Part shown: positions 45,193-54,119 of the stretch, one piece after another
How the letters are laid out: each line of letters begins with the position of its first letter
Numbering within the stretch: position 1 is the stretch's first letter
Assembly (NCBI GenBank): GCA_965223235.1
Contig: CBDCVV010000019.1
Span: 483,438 to 547,437, forward strand
From: UBA2589 sp965223235
GTDB taxonomy: Bacteria; Gemmatimonadota; Gemmatimonadetes; Longimicrobiales; Gaopeijiaceae
DNA: 64,000 bases
Direction of reading: 5' to 3'
Notes under the pieces: generated by a model
What the model was told of the DNA's origin: nothing
The model's input: only the letters and a program-made list of their open reading frames with translations
Databases searched by the model: none
Position numbers and translations under genes: made by a program

Positions 45193-46226
45193 TCCCCGCC
45201 CGTCTCGCCTTCCACGAACGCCACACGCGGGACAGTGAGCGTCCCGTTCCGGATCGCTCGTCGAGCGTCGTCGATGCGCTCCAAGATGCCGGGCGGATAG
45301 CGGTCGGCGAGATCGGGGTTCACTACAAAGTCGACGACCTCCTCCCCCGAACCCGTGTAGATCGCGTCGCCTCCGACTTCACCCGCCTGCCAGCGATGCG
45401 CCGTTTCTACGAAGGCCGTCGGGATCCGGATCACTGCACTCCCGATAATCACGTCGGGTGCCACGTGGTTCTGATCGTTGTTCATCCCCAAAGCCCACAC
45501 CGTCCGGCCCTGAGCTACCGCCTCCCGCACCGCTTGGAAGATCGCAAACGATCCTGCGTCTAGGTTGTGAATCAAGACATCGGCCCCGCGGCTCAGTTGG
45601 GCGATGGCTGCCTCCTTCGCCGAAGCGACATCGTTCCAGTCCCCGGTAAAGGTCTCCAAGATCTCGACCTCGGGGTTCACCGACCGAGCTCCAGCCTCGA
45701 AGGACATGAACGCACCCCGAACGGGCGGAATCTCGACGCCGCCCACCATTCCGATGATCCCAGACTCGGTTATGGAGGCCGCTGCCATACCGGCGAGGTA
45801 GGTCGCCTCTTCGAGCCGGAAGATCAGGGGTACGACATTGTCTGCGATCTCTCCGCCGCCGGATACGACGATCGTCGTGTTCGGGAACTGGACGCCCGCG
45901 CGCATTGCCGCGTCCTGATACTCGAAGCCGTGCGCGAAGATGAGATCGTAGCCAGACGAACCGTAGGCGAGGAAGGCCTCGTCGAACTCTGCCGGAGTCG
46001 CCGTCTGTTGATGACTCACCTCGGCCCCGAGCTCCGTCTCGAGCTGGAGCAACCCCTCGTACGCCCCGGCATACCATCCGGCGTCACTCACCGGCCCGGA
46101 GGTGAGTAAGGCCGCTCGGAATGGCGCCTCTGACTCCGCGGCCGGCTCTGACGCACACCCCGCGAACGCTGGAAGTCCGGCCAGCGCGAGACAGAGCGCG
46201 CGAGACATCGGAATGGATCGAGTCAT
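45189..46226 (-). CDS. BMP-family substrate-binding lipoprotein
   Basis: The 345-residue lipoprotein (lipobox FAGC near residue 23) is a basic-membrane-protein family receptor: GPVSDAGWYAGAYEGL, DLIFAHGFEYQDAAM, then GMVGGVEIPPV and GMNNDQNHVAPDVIIGS. Members bind purine nucleosides or similar compounds. GAGGAG precedes the ATG. It is the first gene of a complete four-gene transporter. Confidence 0.93.
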   Translation of the reverse strand: MTRSIPMSRALCLALAGLPAFAGCASEPAAESEAPFRAALLTSGPVSDAGWYAGAYEGLLQLETELGAEVSHQQTATPAEFDEAFLAYGSSGYDLIFAHGFEYQDAAMRAGVQFPNTTIVVSGGGEIADNVVPLIFRLEEATYLAGMAAASITESGIIGMVGGVEIPPVRGAFMSFEAGARSVNPEVEILETFTGDWNDVASAKEAAIAQLSRGADVLIHNLDAGSFAIFQAVREAVAQGRTVWALGMNNDQNHVAPDVIIGSAVIRIPTAFVETAHRWQAGEVGGDAIYTGSGEEVVDFVVNPDLADRYPPGILERIDDARRAIRNGTLTVPRVAFVEGETGGE

Positions 46227-46361
46227 GATTCTCCTCGTTTGACCGTACTTCATCGAGTACCCCACGCTTGTCGGAGGTTCAGCGCGTCGGGTATGTTCGG
46301 GCCGATTGCCCGCCCCGGCGAGTCGAATCCATCGATCGTCGATCGCACACTCGGAGATAGC

Positions 46362-47777
46362 ATGACGGAGCAGCGCGGAAACTGGACCTCGAGCGCCGGT
46401 TTCATTCTGGCAGCGACTGGTAGCGCCATCGGTCTCGGAAACCTTTGGAAGTTCCCCTTCATCACCTGGGAGAACAACGGCGGCGCCTTCGTGCTCGTCT
46501 ACCTGGTCTGCATCCTTTCGGTCGGACTCCCGATCATGATGGCTGAGCTCCTCATCGGTCGAAAGACTCAGAAGAGCGCGGTCGGCGCCCTCAAGGAAGC
46601 CGTCGGGCCGGCGTGGGGCATTGTCGGACTCTGGGGAGTGCTGTGCGGCTTCACGCTCCTCAGCTACTACACGGTCATCGCCGGGTGGTCGCTCTTCTTC
46701 TTCGCGAAGACTGCCGGGTGGATGGTCAGCGGCTTTCCGGCCGGGACATCCCTGGGCCAAGTGTTTACGGAGCAGTCGGCCAACGGCGGCCTCCAACTCT
46801 CGCTCTCGCTCGGCTTCAGCATCGCCACGGTTTCGGTCGTCTATTTTGGCGTCCAGAAGGGCATCGAGAAGATCGCCCGACTCTTTCTACCGATCCTTTT
46901 CGTGATTCTCGCGCTCCTCTTCTTCACCTCGTTCGCGATGGAGGGGTCCGGTGAGGCGTTGAGTTTCATCTTCAGGCCCAGCTTTAGTGAGTTGGACGGC
47001 GGAAGTGTGCTCGAAGCGCTCGGGCACTCGTTCTTTACGTTGTCTCTGGGCATGGGTGCGATGATCACCTACGGGTCGTACATCGCGAAGAATCAGTCGA
47101 TCGTGAAAGCATCGGCGATCATTGTCGTGCTCGACACCGTCATCGCGCTCGTCGCGACCGTGATCATGTTCACCGTGATCTTCACCGCGGGGATGCAGGA
47201 GCAGGTCAGCGAGACAGGAACAGTCGGGATGCTCTTCATCTCCCTTCCGCAGCTCTTCTTTGCGGAAGGGGTCGTCCCGGGCGGGAACTTCCTCGCCCCG
47301 CTCTTCTACGTACTGGTCGCGCTCGCGGCGCTCACCTCGACGATGTCACTACTCGAGGTTGTTGCCTCATACGTCATCGACGAGCACGGCATCCCGAGAC
47401 AGAAGGCCACTCTCATGTGCGGTGGTGCTGTCTTCTTCTTCACGATTCTCGCCGCGCTCTCCTTCGGCGGAGCCAGCTTCGCGACGAACTTCTCCGCACC
47501 CGGCGTAATCGGTGAGCTCATCTTCGGTGGTAAAACGAGCTGGTTCGGGATGGCTGACCACTTCGTCTCGAATTGGATGCTCCCGACCGGCGGACTCGCG
47601 ATCACGATCGCAGCCGGTTGGTTCATGACCCGGGAGTCGTCCGAGTCCGAGCTCGTGGACGGTACGCAGCCGGGCTGGTTCAAGTACGACGTCTGGCACT
47701 TCTTCATCCGGTTCATCGCCCCGGTAGCGATCGCGGCGATCGTTATCGCGGTGATTTTCGGAGTGGACTTCAGCTAG
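46362..47777 (+). CDS. Sodium-dependent neurotransmitter-symporter-family (NSS) transporter
   Basis: The 471-residue protein has about 11-12 helices with the NSS start RGNWTSSAGFILAATGSAIGLGNLWKFP (sodium and substrate site) and the LGMGAMITYGSYIAK segment that forms the second sodium-binding helix. It is an amino-acid or related importer driven by sodium. ATG 46362 is chosen by alignment with the family; the frame opens at 46239. It is divergent from the BMP operon and convergent with a propeller gene, with a terminator between. Confidence 0.93.
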   Translation: MTEQRGNWTSSAGFILAATGSAIGLGNLWKFPFITWENNGGAFVLVYLVCILSVGLPIMMAELLIGRKTQKSAVGALKEAVGPAWGIVGLWGVLCGFTLLSYYTVIAGWSLFFFAKTAGWMVSGFPAGTSLGQVFTEQSANGGLQLSLSLGFSIATVSVVYFGVQKGIEKIARLFLPILFVILALLFFTSFAMEGSGEALSFIFRPSFSELDGGSVLEALGHSFFTLSLGMGAMITYGSYIAKNQSIVKASAIIVVLDTVIALVATVIMFTVIFTAGMQEQVSETGTVGMLFISLPQLFFAEGVVPGGNFLAPLFYVLVALAALTSTMSLLEVVASYVIDEHGIPRQKATLMCGGAVFFFTILAALSFGGASFATNFSAPGVIGELIFGGKTSWFGMADHFVSNWMLPTGGLAITIAAGWFMTRESSESELVDGTQPGWFKYDVWHFFIRFIAPVAIAAIVIAVIFGVDFS

Positions 47778-47802
47778 CCACTCCACCGTCCAGCGGCGCG
47801 AC

Positions 47803-47839
47803 ACCGCCCCCGCCCCGGTCGAAGCCGGGCGGGGGCGGT
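47803..47839. terminator. GC-rich hairpin between convergent genes
   Basis: Arms at 47803-47818 and 47825-47839 pair with one bulged C around a six-base TCGAAG loop; a short T-run follows (47844-47846). It lies between the NSS and propeller stops and probably terminates both. Confidence 0.7.
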
Positions 47840-47852
47840 CGCGTTTCGGCGG

Positions 47853-49151
47853 CTAGCGCACGGTCGGGTCGAGGCGTCTCACCACCACAACCGGGACCTC
47901 GAAGTCGTCCGCAGTGATGAAGGCGGCGAGCCCATCGGGTCCGAACGCCGATGGCATCGTCGTGTTCTCCGAGTCCAACGTTCCGACGTACTCACCATCT
48001 GGAGACAGCACGTCGATCGCGCCCTCCTCCGTCGGTGAATCACCCCGCCGCTGTGCCCAGATCGTACCGGCCCACGTTGTCGCGAGATTCATCAGAACCG
48101 GCACTTCGTGGTAGAACGCCATCTGCGCGATCTGGTCTCGCATCATTTCGTTTACGGCGTCCTGAGAAATGGACTGCGCGGGTCCTCCCCCGGGACTACC
48201 GACCATCACGCGCATCGTCGGGCCACCACCCTCCTCGAGCTCCGCGAGGCGACGCTCGCGCTCCGCTTCTTCCATGCGCTCGGTTACGGGGGTGGGGGAG
48301 AACGGTCGGCGAAGGACTCGCTCTACTCCGCCGTCAGCCCCGGTAACTTTGATCGCGTACGCACTCGAGTCCGAGAACGCGACCGCTCCCCCCGGAAGCA
48401 CGCCACTCAACAACGCTGGCTCGAACGTGCGCGGGCCCGCCCGGTCCATTCGTAGGGACACCCCCCCACCCTCGAACGTCTGGGGTCGGTCATCGCGGGG
48501 TGGCTGCCAACCTCTGGCGAGCGTCGTGGTTTCGACCACGTCTCCCTCGAGCGACACCACCTCGATCGGGCGCCCTTCCTCCGCGGGTGGGCCACCGGGT
48601 CCAGAGCGCATCGCGATCACACTGCGGCTACCACCGGAGATGACGGCGTCCTCGGTCGGATGCGGGTAGATGTCTCCGAGTCGGATCGAGCCACCGTCCA
48701 TGCTCATGGCGACCATCCGTTCGAATTCACCGGAGGCATCGAAGAGTTGGTACGCCCGGTGGCCGAGGTCCGCGACCACGACACGACCGTCGGGCAGCAC
48801 CGTGAAGGACATCGCCGCCCGGAACTCTCCGGGACCTTCGCCCGGTTGGCCAATCGAGCGAACAAACGCGCCGTCTCGATCGACGACCGTTATCTGATTC
48901 GCCTGACGGTCCAGGATGTACAGGTTGCCGTTCGCATCGAACGCCACGCCTTGGATCTCTCCGAACGTCTCCCAGAGTTCGCCCTCGAAGGAGCCGACTC
49001 GGAAGACCTCGTCGAACGACGCATCTAGGCTTCGGTCCGACCCCGGTAAATCCACCACATCCTGTCCGTGCGCCGCGCCACCGCTTGCAGCCAAGAGCCC
49101 AACCAAGACTAGCGCCCCCGCGGTCGCGGCATTCCTACCAACAAGCACCAC
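47853..49151 (-). CDS. 6-bladed beta-propeller exported protein
   Basis: The 432-residue protein has a long signal peptide ending near AHGQ and propeller blades (EIQGVAFDANGNLYILDRQANQITVVD, then QPGEGPGEFRAAM). I choose GTG 49151 because GGAGGAGG precedes it; the frame is open to 49175. It shares the GEGPGEF motif with the lipoprotein at 32580 and is probably another envelope-binding propeller. Function unknown. Confidence 0.82.
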   Translation of the reverse strand: MVLVGRNAATAGALVLVGLLAASGGAAHGQDVVDLPGSDRSLDASFDEVFRVGSFEGELWETFGEIQGVAFDANGNLYILDRQANQITVVDRDGAFVRSIGQPGEGPGEFRAAMSFTVLPDGRVVVADLGHRAYQLFDASGEFERMVAMSMDGGSIRLGDIYPHPTEDAVISGGSRSVIAMRSGPGGPPAEEGRPIEVVSLEGDVVETTTLARGWQPPRDDRPQTFEGGGVSLRMDRAGPRTFEPALLSGVLPGGAVAFSDSSAYAIKVTGADGGVERVLRRPFSPTPVTERMEEAERERRLAELEEGGGPTMRVMVGSPGGGPAQSISQDAVNEMMRDQIAQMAFYHEVPVLMNLATTWAGTIWAQRRGDSPTEEGAIDVLSPDGEYVGTLDSENTTMPSAFGPDGLAAFITADDFEVPVVVVRRLDPTVR

Positions 49152-49404
49152 TGTGCCTCCTCCCATCCCGGGCATTCATGATCTACGACAGCTGTAGATG
49201 ACAGCTACGGCTGAGAGGGTTGCTTCGCTCAAGAGGCGTTCCCGCAGGCGCCACGGACGAGGGACTTTGTCAACGAAGCCCGCTGCGCCAACTTTCAAGT
49301 AGGGATCAGCGGCTCTGCTCGGGCCGCAGCCTTCACCGAGGCACCCCTACGAGCGTCGTCCCGGATCTCACCGAGGCGGCGCTGACCCTTCTACAAGGAC
49401 CGGC

Positions 49405-51531
49405 ATGATCAAAGACCTCCTCGACCGAGAGATCACCAAGCGGCCCCAGACCTTCCGACTGGAGGGCCGCATCTTGCACCTGCTCGACGACACAGAGCTG
49501 CTGAAGGCACAGCTGTACGAAGGTGCGAGGGTCGAACTCACGGACGAGTTGAGGAGTCGGTTGAGAGACCAGATCTCGACGGATGAGATCACTCCGGCCT
49601 ACATCTGCTTCTTTTACGACGAGACCCTCGGAGACTTCCCCTATCTAGGACTTCGCACGACGAACGCCGCCACCGGCGAGACCGACTACCCGGTCGAGCG
49701 AAACGCAGTGAGGAACGGTGGCTTCGTATGCTCCGTTGCCGGTAAGCGGAGGGGGAAGGGGAGCAGCCGGGAGGCCAGCCCGTACGCGGAGCTCCATGCG
49801 GGTATCAAGGTCGTTGTTGCGGAGAGCATCGAGCGGATCTACAACGAGAACTGCCAAAACCTCGGCGTGCTCACGACGCACGACTTCTCGATCATTGACC
49901 GAATCGAGGCGGGCGAAGAGATCCACCTTTCCGAGTTCACTGACGGGAAAGATGAGATCACCCGGCAGATCATCGAGTACGGAGGTCTCTTCGAGTTCAA
50001 CGTCGCGCGGCTACAGGGGAAGGTGACGATCCCTCTGACCGCGGCGCAGGGCGGTGTTTCAGAGGGGGCTGCCGCGGCCACGCTCCAAGCTCCTCCCAAG
50101 CACCGAGCCATGACGCTGGCGGAGAAGATCTTCGCGAAGCACCTGGTCACGGATGCAGCGAGCGGCGAGACCGGGATCGATTGGGTGCGCCCCGGAGACG
50201 CGGGCTTCTACCGCACCGACATTCGCTTCAGTCACGAGTACGTGACTCCAATGGCTTCGATCTTCTTCGAGGACAAGGTCGGAGAGAACGCGAAGGTCGT
50301 AGATCCCGACTCGATCCTCTTCTTCCGTGACCACCTGACCTTCCTCGACAAGGTGATGAGTCAGGAGCGGATCGAGCAGGGACTCCTCGACGTGGCGAAT
50401 GAGCTGGAGGTGAAGCAGCGAACCTTCGCCGAGAAGCAGGGCGTGAAGCTATACGGCGAACAGATGGGTCACCGGCTCGGTTCGCAGGCGATCTGCCACT
50501 CGAAGATTCTGGAGGAGTACGCCGAACCCGGGATGCTGATCATCGGTACCGACTCGCACACCCCCCACGCCGGGGCGATCGGAGCGGTGGCGTTCGGAGT
50601 CGGAACCACGGCCATCTTCAATTCGTGGATCACGAAAGACGTGCGCGTCTCCGTGCCCGAGTCGTTCAAGGTCGTGATCACGGGGGAGCCAGCCTCCAAC
50701 GTGACGGCCAAGGACTACATGCTCGAGATCTTGCGCCACCCGTACGTGCGCGATGGCGAGGCAATCGGAAAGATCATCGAGTACGCAGGCCCAGCGGTCG
50801 AAGCGCTTTCGGTAGACGAGCGCGCAACAATGACCAACATGGCCGCCGAGGTAGGTGCCTTCACGGGTATCATCGCTGCAGACGAGAAGTCGGTCGACTT
50901 CATGGTGCAGGAGCGCGGGATGGACCGGAGTCGCGCTCAATCGCTCGTCGAGGGCATGCAGAGCGATCCAGATGCCGAGTACGTGAAGGTGATCGAGATT
51001 GATGCCTCGGCGATCCGCCCGATGGCGGCGCTTCCGAACGACCCGGGGAACGGCGTCTTCATCGACGAGCTCGGTGACGAGCCGATTCGAATCGATATCG
51101 CTTACGCGGGCTCATGTACCGCGGGTAAGAAAGAAGACATGGACATGTACGCACGTGTCTTCGCGGAAGCCGACGCGCAGGGGCTTCGCGTCCACGCAGA
51201 CGTGAAAGTCTTCATCCAGTGTGGGTCGACCGAGGTGCGCGAGTACTGTCGAGAAGAGGGATATCTCGAACTCTTCGAACGGATGGGTGCAGAGTTCATC
51301 GAACCGGGTTGCGGAGCTTGCATCGCAGCCGGCCCCGGTGTGACGAGCTCTCCGGACGAGGTCTCGATTTCTTCGCAGAATCGGAACTTCCCGGGCCGGT
51401 CCGGTCCCGGGAATCTCTACCTCGGGTCCCCGTACTCGGTGGCCGCGAGTGCCGTCGCTGGCTACGTCACGAGTTGGACGCCGGGCCAGTCGTTCGAGCC
51501 GGTCTCAGCGCGCAAACTCGCGACGGTCTAG
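49405..51531 (+). CDS. Aconitase/isopropylmalate-dehydratase family protein with swivel domain first
   Basis: The 708-residue protein joins a LeuD/aconitase swivel domain (about 1-200, with GSSREASPYAELHAGI) to a LeuC-type [4Fe-4S] domain (about 240-700) that carries GTDSHTPHAG, the cluster Cys of AGSCTAGK and the pair in PGCGAC. Normal aconitase A has the swivel last; AcnB has it before the cluster domain but adds a HEAT domain, absent here. It probably hydrates/dehydrates a tricarboxylate: aconitate, 3-isopropylmalate, homoaconitate or 2-methylaconitate. The cluster-domain motif style is nearer LeuC. It stands alone, with no leu or cit genes nearby. Confidence 0.85.
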   Translation: MIKDLLDREITKRPQTFRLEGRILHLLDDTELLKAQLYEGARVELTDELRSRLRDQISTDEITPAYICFFYDETLGDFPYLGLRTTNAATGETDYPVERNAVRNGGFVCSVAGKRRGKGSSREASPYAELHAGIKVVVAESIERIYNENCQNLGVLTTHDFSIIDRIEAGEEIHLSEFTDGKDEITRQIIEYGGLFEFNVARLQGKVTIPLTAAQGGVSEGAAAATLQAPPKHRAMTLAEKIFAKHLVTDAASGETGIDWVRPGDAGFYRTDIRFSHEYVTPMASIFFEDKVGENAKVVDPDSILFFRDHLTFLDKVMSQERIEQGLLDVANELEVKQRTFAEKQGVKLYGEQMGHRLGSQAICHSKILEEYAEPGMLIIGTDSHTPHAGAIGAVAFGVGTTAIFNSWITKDVRVSVPESFKVVITGEPASNVTAKDYMLEILRHPYVRDGEAIGKIIEYAGPAVEALSVDERATMTNMAAEVGAFTGIIAADEKSVDFMVQERGMDRSRAQSLVEGMQSDPDAEYVKVIEIDASAIRPMAALPNDPGNGVFIDELGDEPIRIDIAYAGSCTAGKKEDMDMYARVFAEADAQGLRVHADVKVFIQCGSTEVREYCREEGYLELFERMGAEFIEPGCGACIAAGPGVTSSPDEVSISSQNRNFPGRSGPGNLYLGSPYSVAASAVAGYVTSWTPGQSFEPVSARKLATV

Positions 51532-51536
51532 ACCCG

Positions 51537-51556
51537 CGCCTTCCCCGGGGGAGGCG
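51537..51556. terminator. Hairpin between convergent genes
   Basis: CGCCTTCC and GGGAGGCG pair (one G-U) around a CCGG loop between the stops of the aconitase-family and DoxX genes. There is no strong U-run. Confidence 0.45.
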
Positions 51557-51564
51557 GTAAAGGC

Positions 51565-51966
51565 TCATCCGTCCTTGCGACCTGCAAGCATGCCGTCGAC
51601 GCTGAAGTTGCCACCGCCCACGACCGACATCGCCAGGAAGGTGAAGCAGTACACTGCCGCGAGTTCGCCTCCATTCGCCCAGTGCCAGAGGCCGCCGTTT
51701 CCGACGTGCTGGTACCAGTAGGCCACGGCCATCTGACCTGACAGGATAAACGCCGTCGGGCGAGTGAAGAGCCCAGCCATGATCATGAGTCCGCCCGCGA
51801 ACTCAATGATCCCAGCAGCACCGCGAAGACTTACATAGCTCTCGACCGCATCTCGACCGAACCACCCGAACAACTTCTGGCCGCCATGCGTGAAGAAGGT
51901 GAAGCCCACGGCGATCCGCCACGCGTTGAGGGCGACGGGCCGGAGCCGATCCAAGAAGTCGTTCAT
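51565..51966 (-). CDS. DoxX family membrane protein
   Basis: The 133-residue protein has four helices and the DoxX pattern (RIAVGFTFFTHGGQKLFGWFG, then IIEFAGGLMIMAGLFTRPTA). Members are linked to oxidative-stress membrane complexes; the role here is unknown. ATG 51966 is used; the frame opens at 52098. It follows the serine-hydrolase gene by 14 bases. Confidence 0.88.
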   Translation of the reverse strand: MNDFLDRLRPVALNAWRIAVGFTFFTHGGQKLFGWFGRDAVESYVSLRGAAGIIEFAGGLMIMAGLFTRPTAFILSGQMAVAYWYQHVGNGGLWHWANGGELAAVYCFTFLAMSVVGGGNFSVDGMLAGRKDG

Positions 51967-51980
51967 CGTTCCACCGAGAG

Positions 51981-53924
51981 TTAGAACCGAAAGCCAATCA
52001 TGTTGAACGTCCACATGAACCACACTTGGCCCAAAACCGCAACCGCGACCAGGGAGTAGCCGACCCTCCTTGCTAACGTGCCGTGAGCCTTCAGCCACTG
52101 TTCGCCGGTGAAAGCGAGCACCAGGAGTCCGAGGCCGAGGTTCGCGTTCATCGCCAGGAGAGCGGCCTTCGTCGCGCCTCCCATCCCGAACCCGATCTCA
52201 CCCATCTGTAGCTGGAGTGCGGCGACTAAGGCCAGGAAGGCACCTGCCTGAAGCCAAGCAACGAATCGGTGGTGGCCCGGGAGCCGGTCTTCGATCGCCG
52301 TACGACGGAAGAGCCCGACAACCCAGCCGACTACAGCGAGCTGCATGATCAACATCATCGCTTGGTAGAGCTTGAGCTGGACCGAGGGCCGGGCAAGTCC
52401 TGTGACGCGTTCGAGCGTTCCGAGCGGACTCCCCACCATCATGTGTGACACGTCTCCATCGGCATCGCGCTCGAACACGACGGTCGGGCCTCCGTACGGG
52501 CTCTTGAACACCCCGCCCCCTACCGGAAGCAAGCCCCCACCCTTCCCTATGCGCAGTCCCGACTCCGCGCCATGCACATCGACGGATCCTGCCAAGAGCA
52601 TCATCCGAAACTTCTCGATCGACGAGGAGTTCGTACGAAGCGGCACATACTCCCCGTCGTACGAAGCGAGTTCGTCTTCAACCGGATCTACTGGAGGACC
52701 GAGATGCTCCCTAGGAAAGAAGTGGTCGATGAATGCGGGCACGAGGTTGCTCCTCGCCATCGCTCCCGGATCGCTGTTGAAGGAGACGAAGACCCCCAGG
52801 TCGTGCTCGGGGAGGAGCGACATATTGCTGTGGAACTGGTTCGCATCCCCCCCGTGCCCGAAGACGACCTGGCCGTTTCGGTCTGACCGATAAAAGCCGT
52901 GGAGAATCGGCGGGATGGCCGAATGAGGAGCGAAGAGAGGACTGTGCATCTGGGCGGCCGTCTCGGGCGCCATGATGCGACCACCCTCCCCGACCCCTCC
53001 ATTCAGGTGGGCGATCATGAAGCGCGCCATGTCCGCACCTGTCGAGCTGATCCCGCCAGCGGGGTTTAGGTTCAGATAGATGTACGGTGTCGATACGAAG
53101 GCCCCGTCCCGAATCACGTATCCCTTCGCGTGCCGTGCCCGCAGCTGCGAGGGGACTTCGATCCGTACATTCGTCGACGACATTCGAAGAGGCTGGAGCA
53201 CTCTTGTCTCGAGAACCTCTTCCCAAGGGCGACCCGACACGCGCTCGACCACGTATCCAGCCAGCGCTGAGCCGTAGTTGGAATACGATGCGTGCTCGCC
53301 GGGGGCTCGGACCCGCGCGGGGATCAGGGTGGCGAGCGCCTCACCCAACGGCAGTACCTCTCCGGGCGTCTTGGCCACGAAGCCGATGTACGACTCTTCG
53401 AACCCTGGAGTGTGCGTAAGGAGATGCCGGATACGGATCGGTTCCGAGTAGGTGTCCGGGATCTCGAAATCGATGTAACGGGCCACCGGGTCGTCGAGCG
53501 CCACCTTCCCCTCTTCGACGAGCTGCATGAGGGCCGTCCAAGTGAACGGCTTCGAAACCGAAGCGATGCGAAAGAGCGTTTCCTGCGGGTCGACAGGTAC
53601 CCGACGCTCCAGATCCGACCAACCGTATCCACGCTGGAAGACGACCTCGCCCCCGAGCACGACCGACACCACGGCGCCCACGATCGCGTGGTCCATGCGC
53701 TGCACGTCGAACGCTGCATCGAAGAAGGCCTCGATGCTTGCGGGGGTGAGTGGTCGGGGCCCGTCGGCATCTAAGGACGGACCGTCAGGCCAGGCGTCGA
53801 TCGTCGAGCGAACGGTGGCCACCGAGACCGTCGGTGGAGCCACCTGTCCGAGTGCCGGTAGGGACGCCCCGAGTAGCGCACCCATGACAACGACAACGAA
53901 TCTCCCCCCGCAACTACTCCGCAT
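51981..53924 (-). CDS. Class C beta-lactamase-like serine hydrolase with C-terminal membrane helices
   Basis: The 647-residue protein has a signal peptide, then a beta-lactamase/transpeptidase fold with the S-x-x-K pair Ser122 and Lys125 in SVSK, Y-x-N as YSNYG and a third motif around HGGDANQF. The last 150 residues contain about four membrane helices. It resembles esterase/peptidase members such as AmpH or EstB more than true beta-lactamases. The membrane tail suggests it acts at the inner-membrane surface. The frame opens at 54074 but ATG 53924 gives the signal peptide. Confidence 0.88.
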   Translation of the reverse strand: MRSSCGGRFVVVVMGALLGASLPALGQVAPPTVSVATVRSTIDAWPDGPSLDADGPRPLTPASIEAFFDAAFDVQRMDHAIVGAVVSVVLGGEVVFQRGYGWSDLERRVPVDPQETLFRIASVSKPFTWTALMQLVEEGKVALDDPVARYIDFEIPDTYSEPIRIRHLLTHTPGFEESYIGFVAKTPGEVLPLGEALATLIPARVRAPGEHASYSNYGSALAGYVVERVSGRPWEEVLETRVLQPLRMSSTNVRIEVPSQLRARHAKGYVIRDGAFVSTPYIYLNLNPAGGISSTGADMARFMIAHLNGGVGEGGRIMAPETAAQMHSPLFAPHSAIPPILHGFYRSDRNGQVVFGHGGDANQFHSNMSLLPEHDLGVFVSFNSDPGAMARSNLVPAFIDHFFPREHLGPPVDPVEDELASYDGEYVPLRTNSSSIEKFRMMLLAGSVDVHGAESGLRIGKGGGLLPVGGGVFKSPYGGPTVVFERDADGDVSHMMVGSPLGTLERVTGLARPSVQLKLYQAMMLIMQLAVVGWVVGLFRRTAIEDRLPGHHRFVAWLQAGAFLALVAALQLQMGEIGFGMGGATKAALLAMNANLGLGLLVLAFTGEQWLKAHGTLARRVGYSLVAVAVLGQVWFMWTFNMIGFRF

Positions 53925-54119
53925 CCTCACTCTCCCTCGTTGAAGCCGCCTGCCTTGACGATGCAACGTCTCGGCGCGTTTCGCGAGGGGGACCTTGGGT
54001 GGACGACCACTACCGATTTGCGCGCTGCACACTCTTGCTCGTCCGTGTTGAGCCGTACAACTTCGGCGCCCCACAGTCCTGCGTTCGTCCCGACACCTTG
54101 GTTGTCCTCGAGGCCCCGA

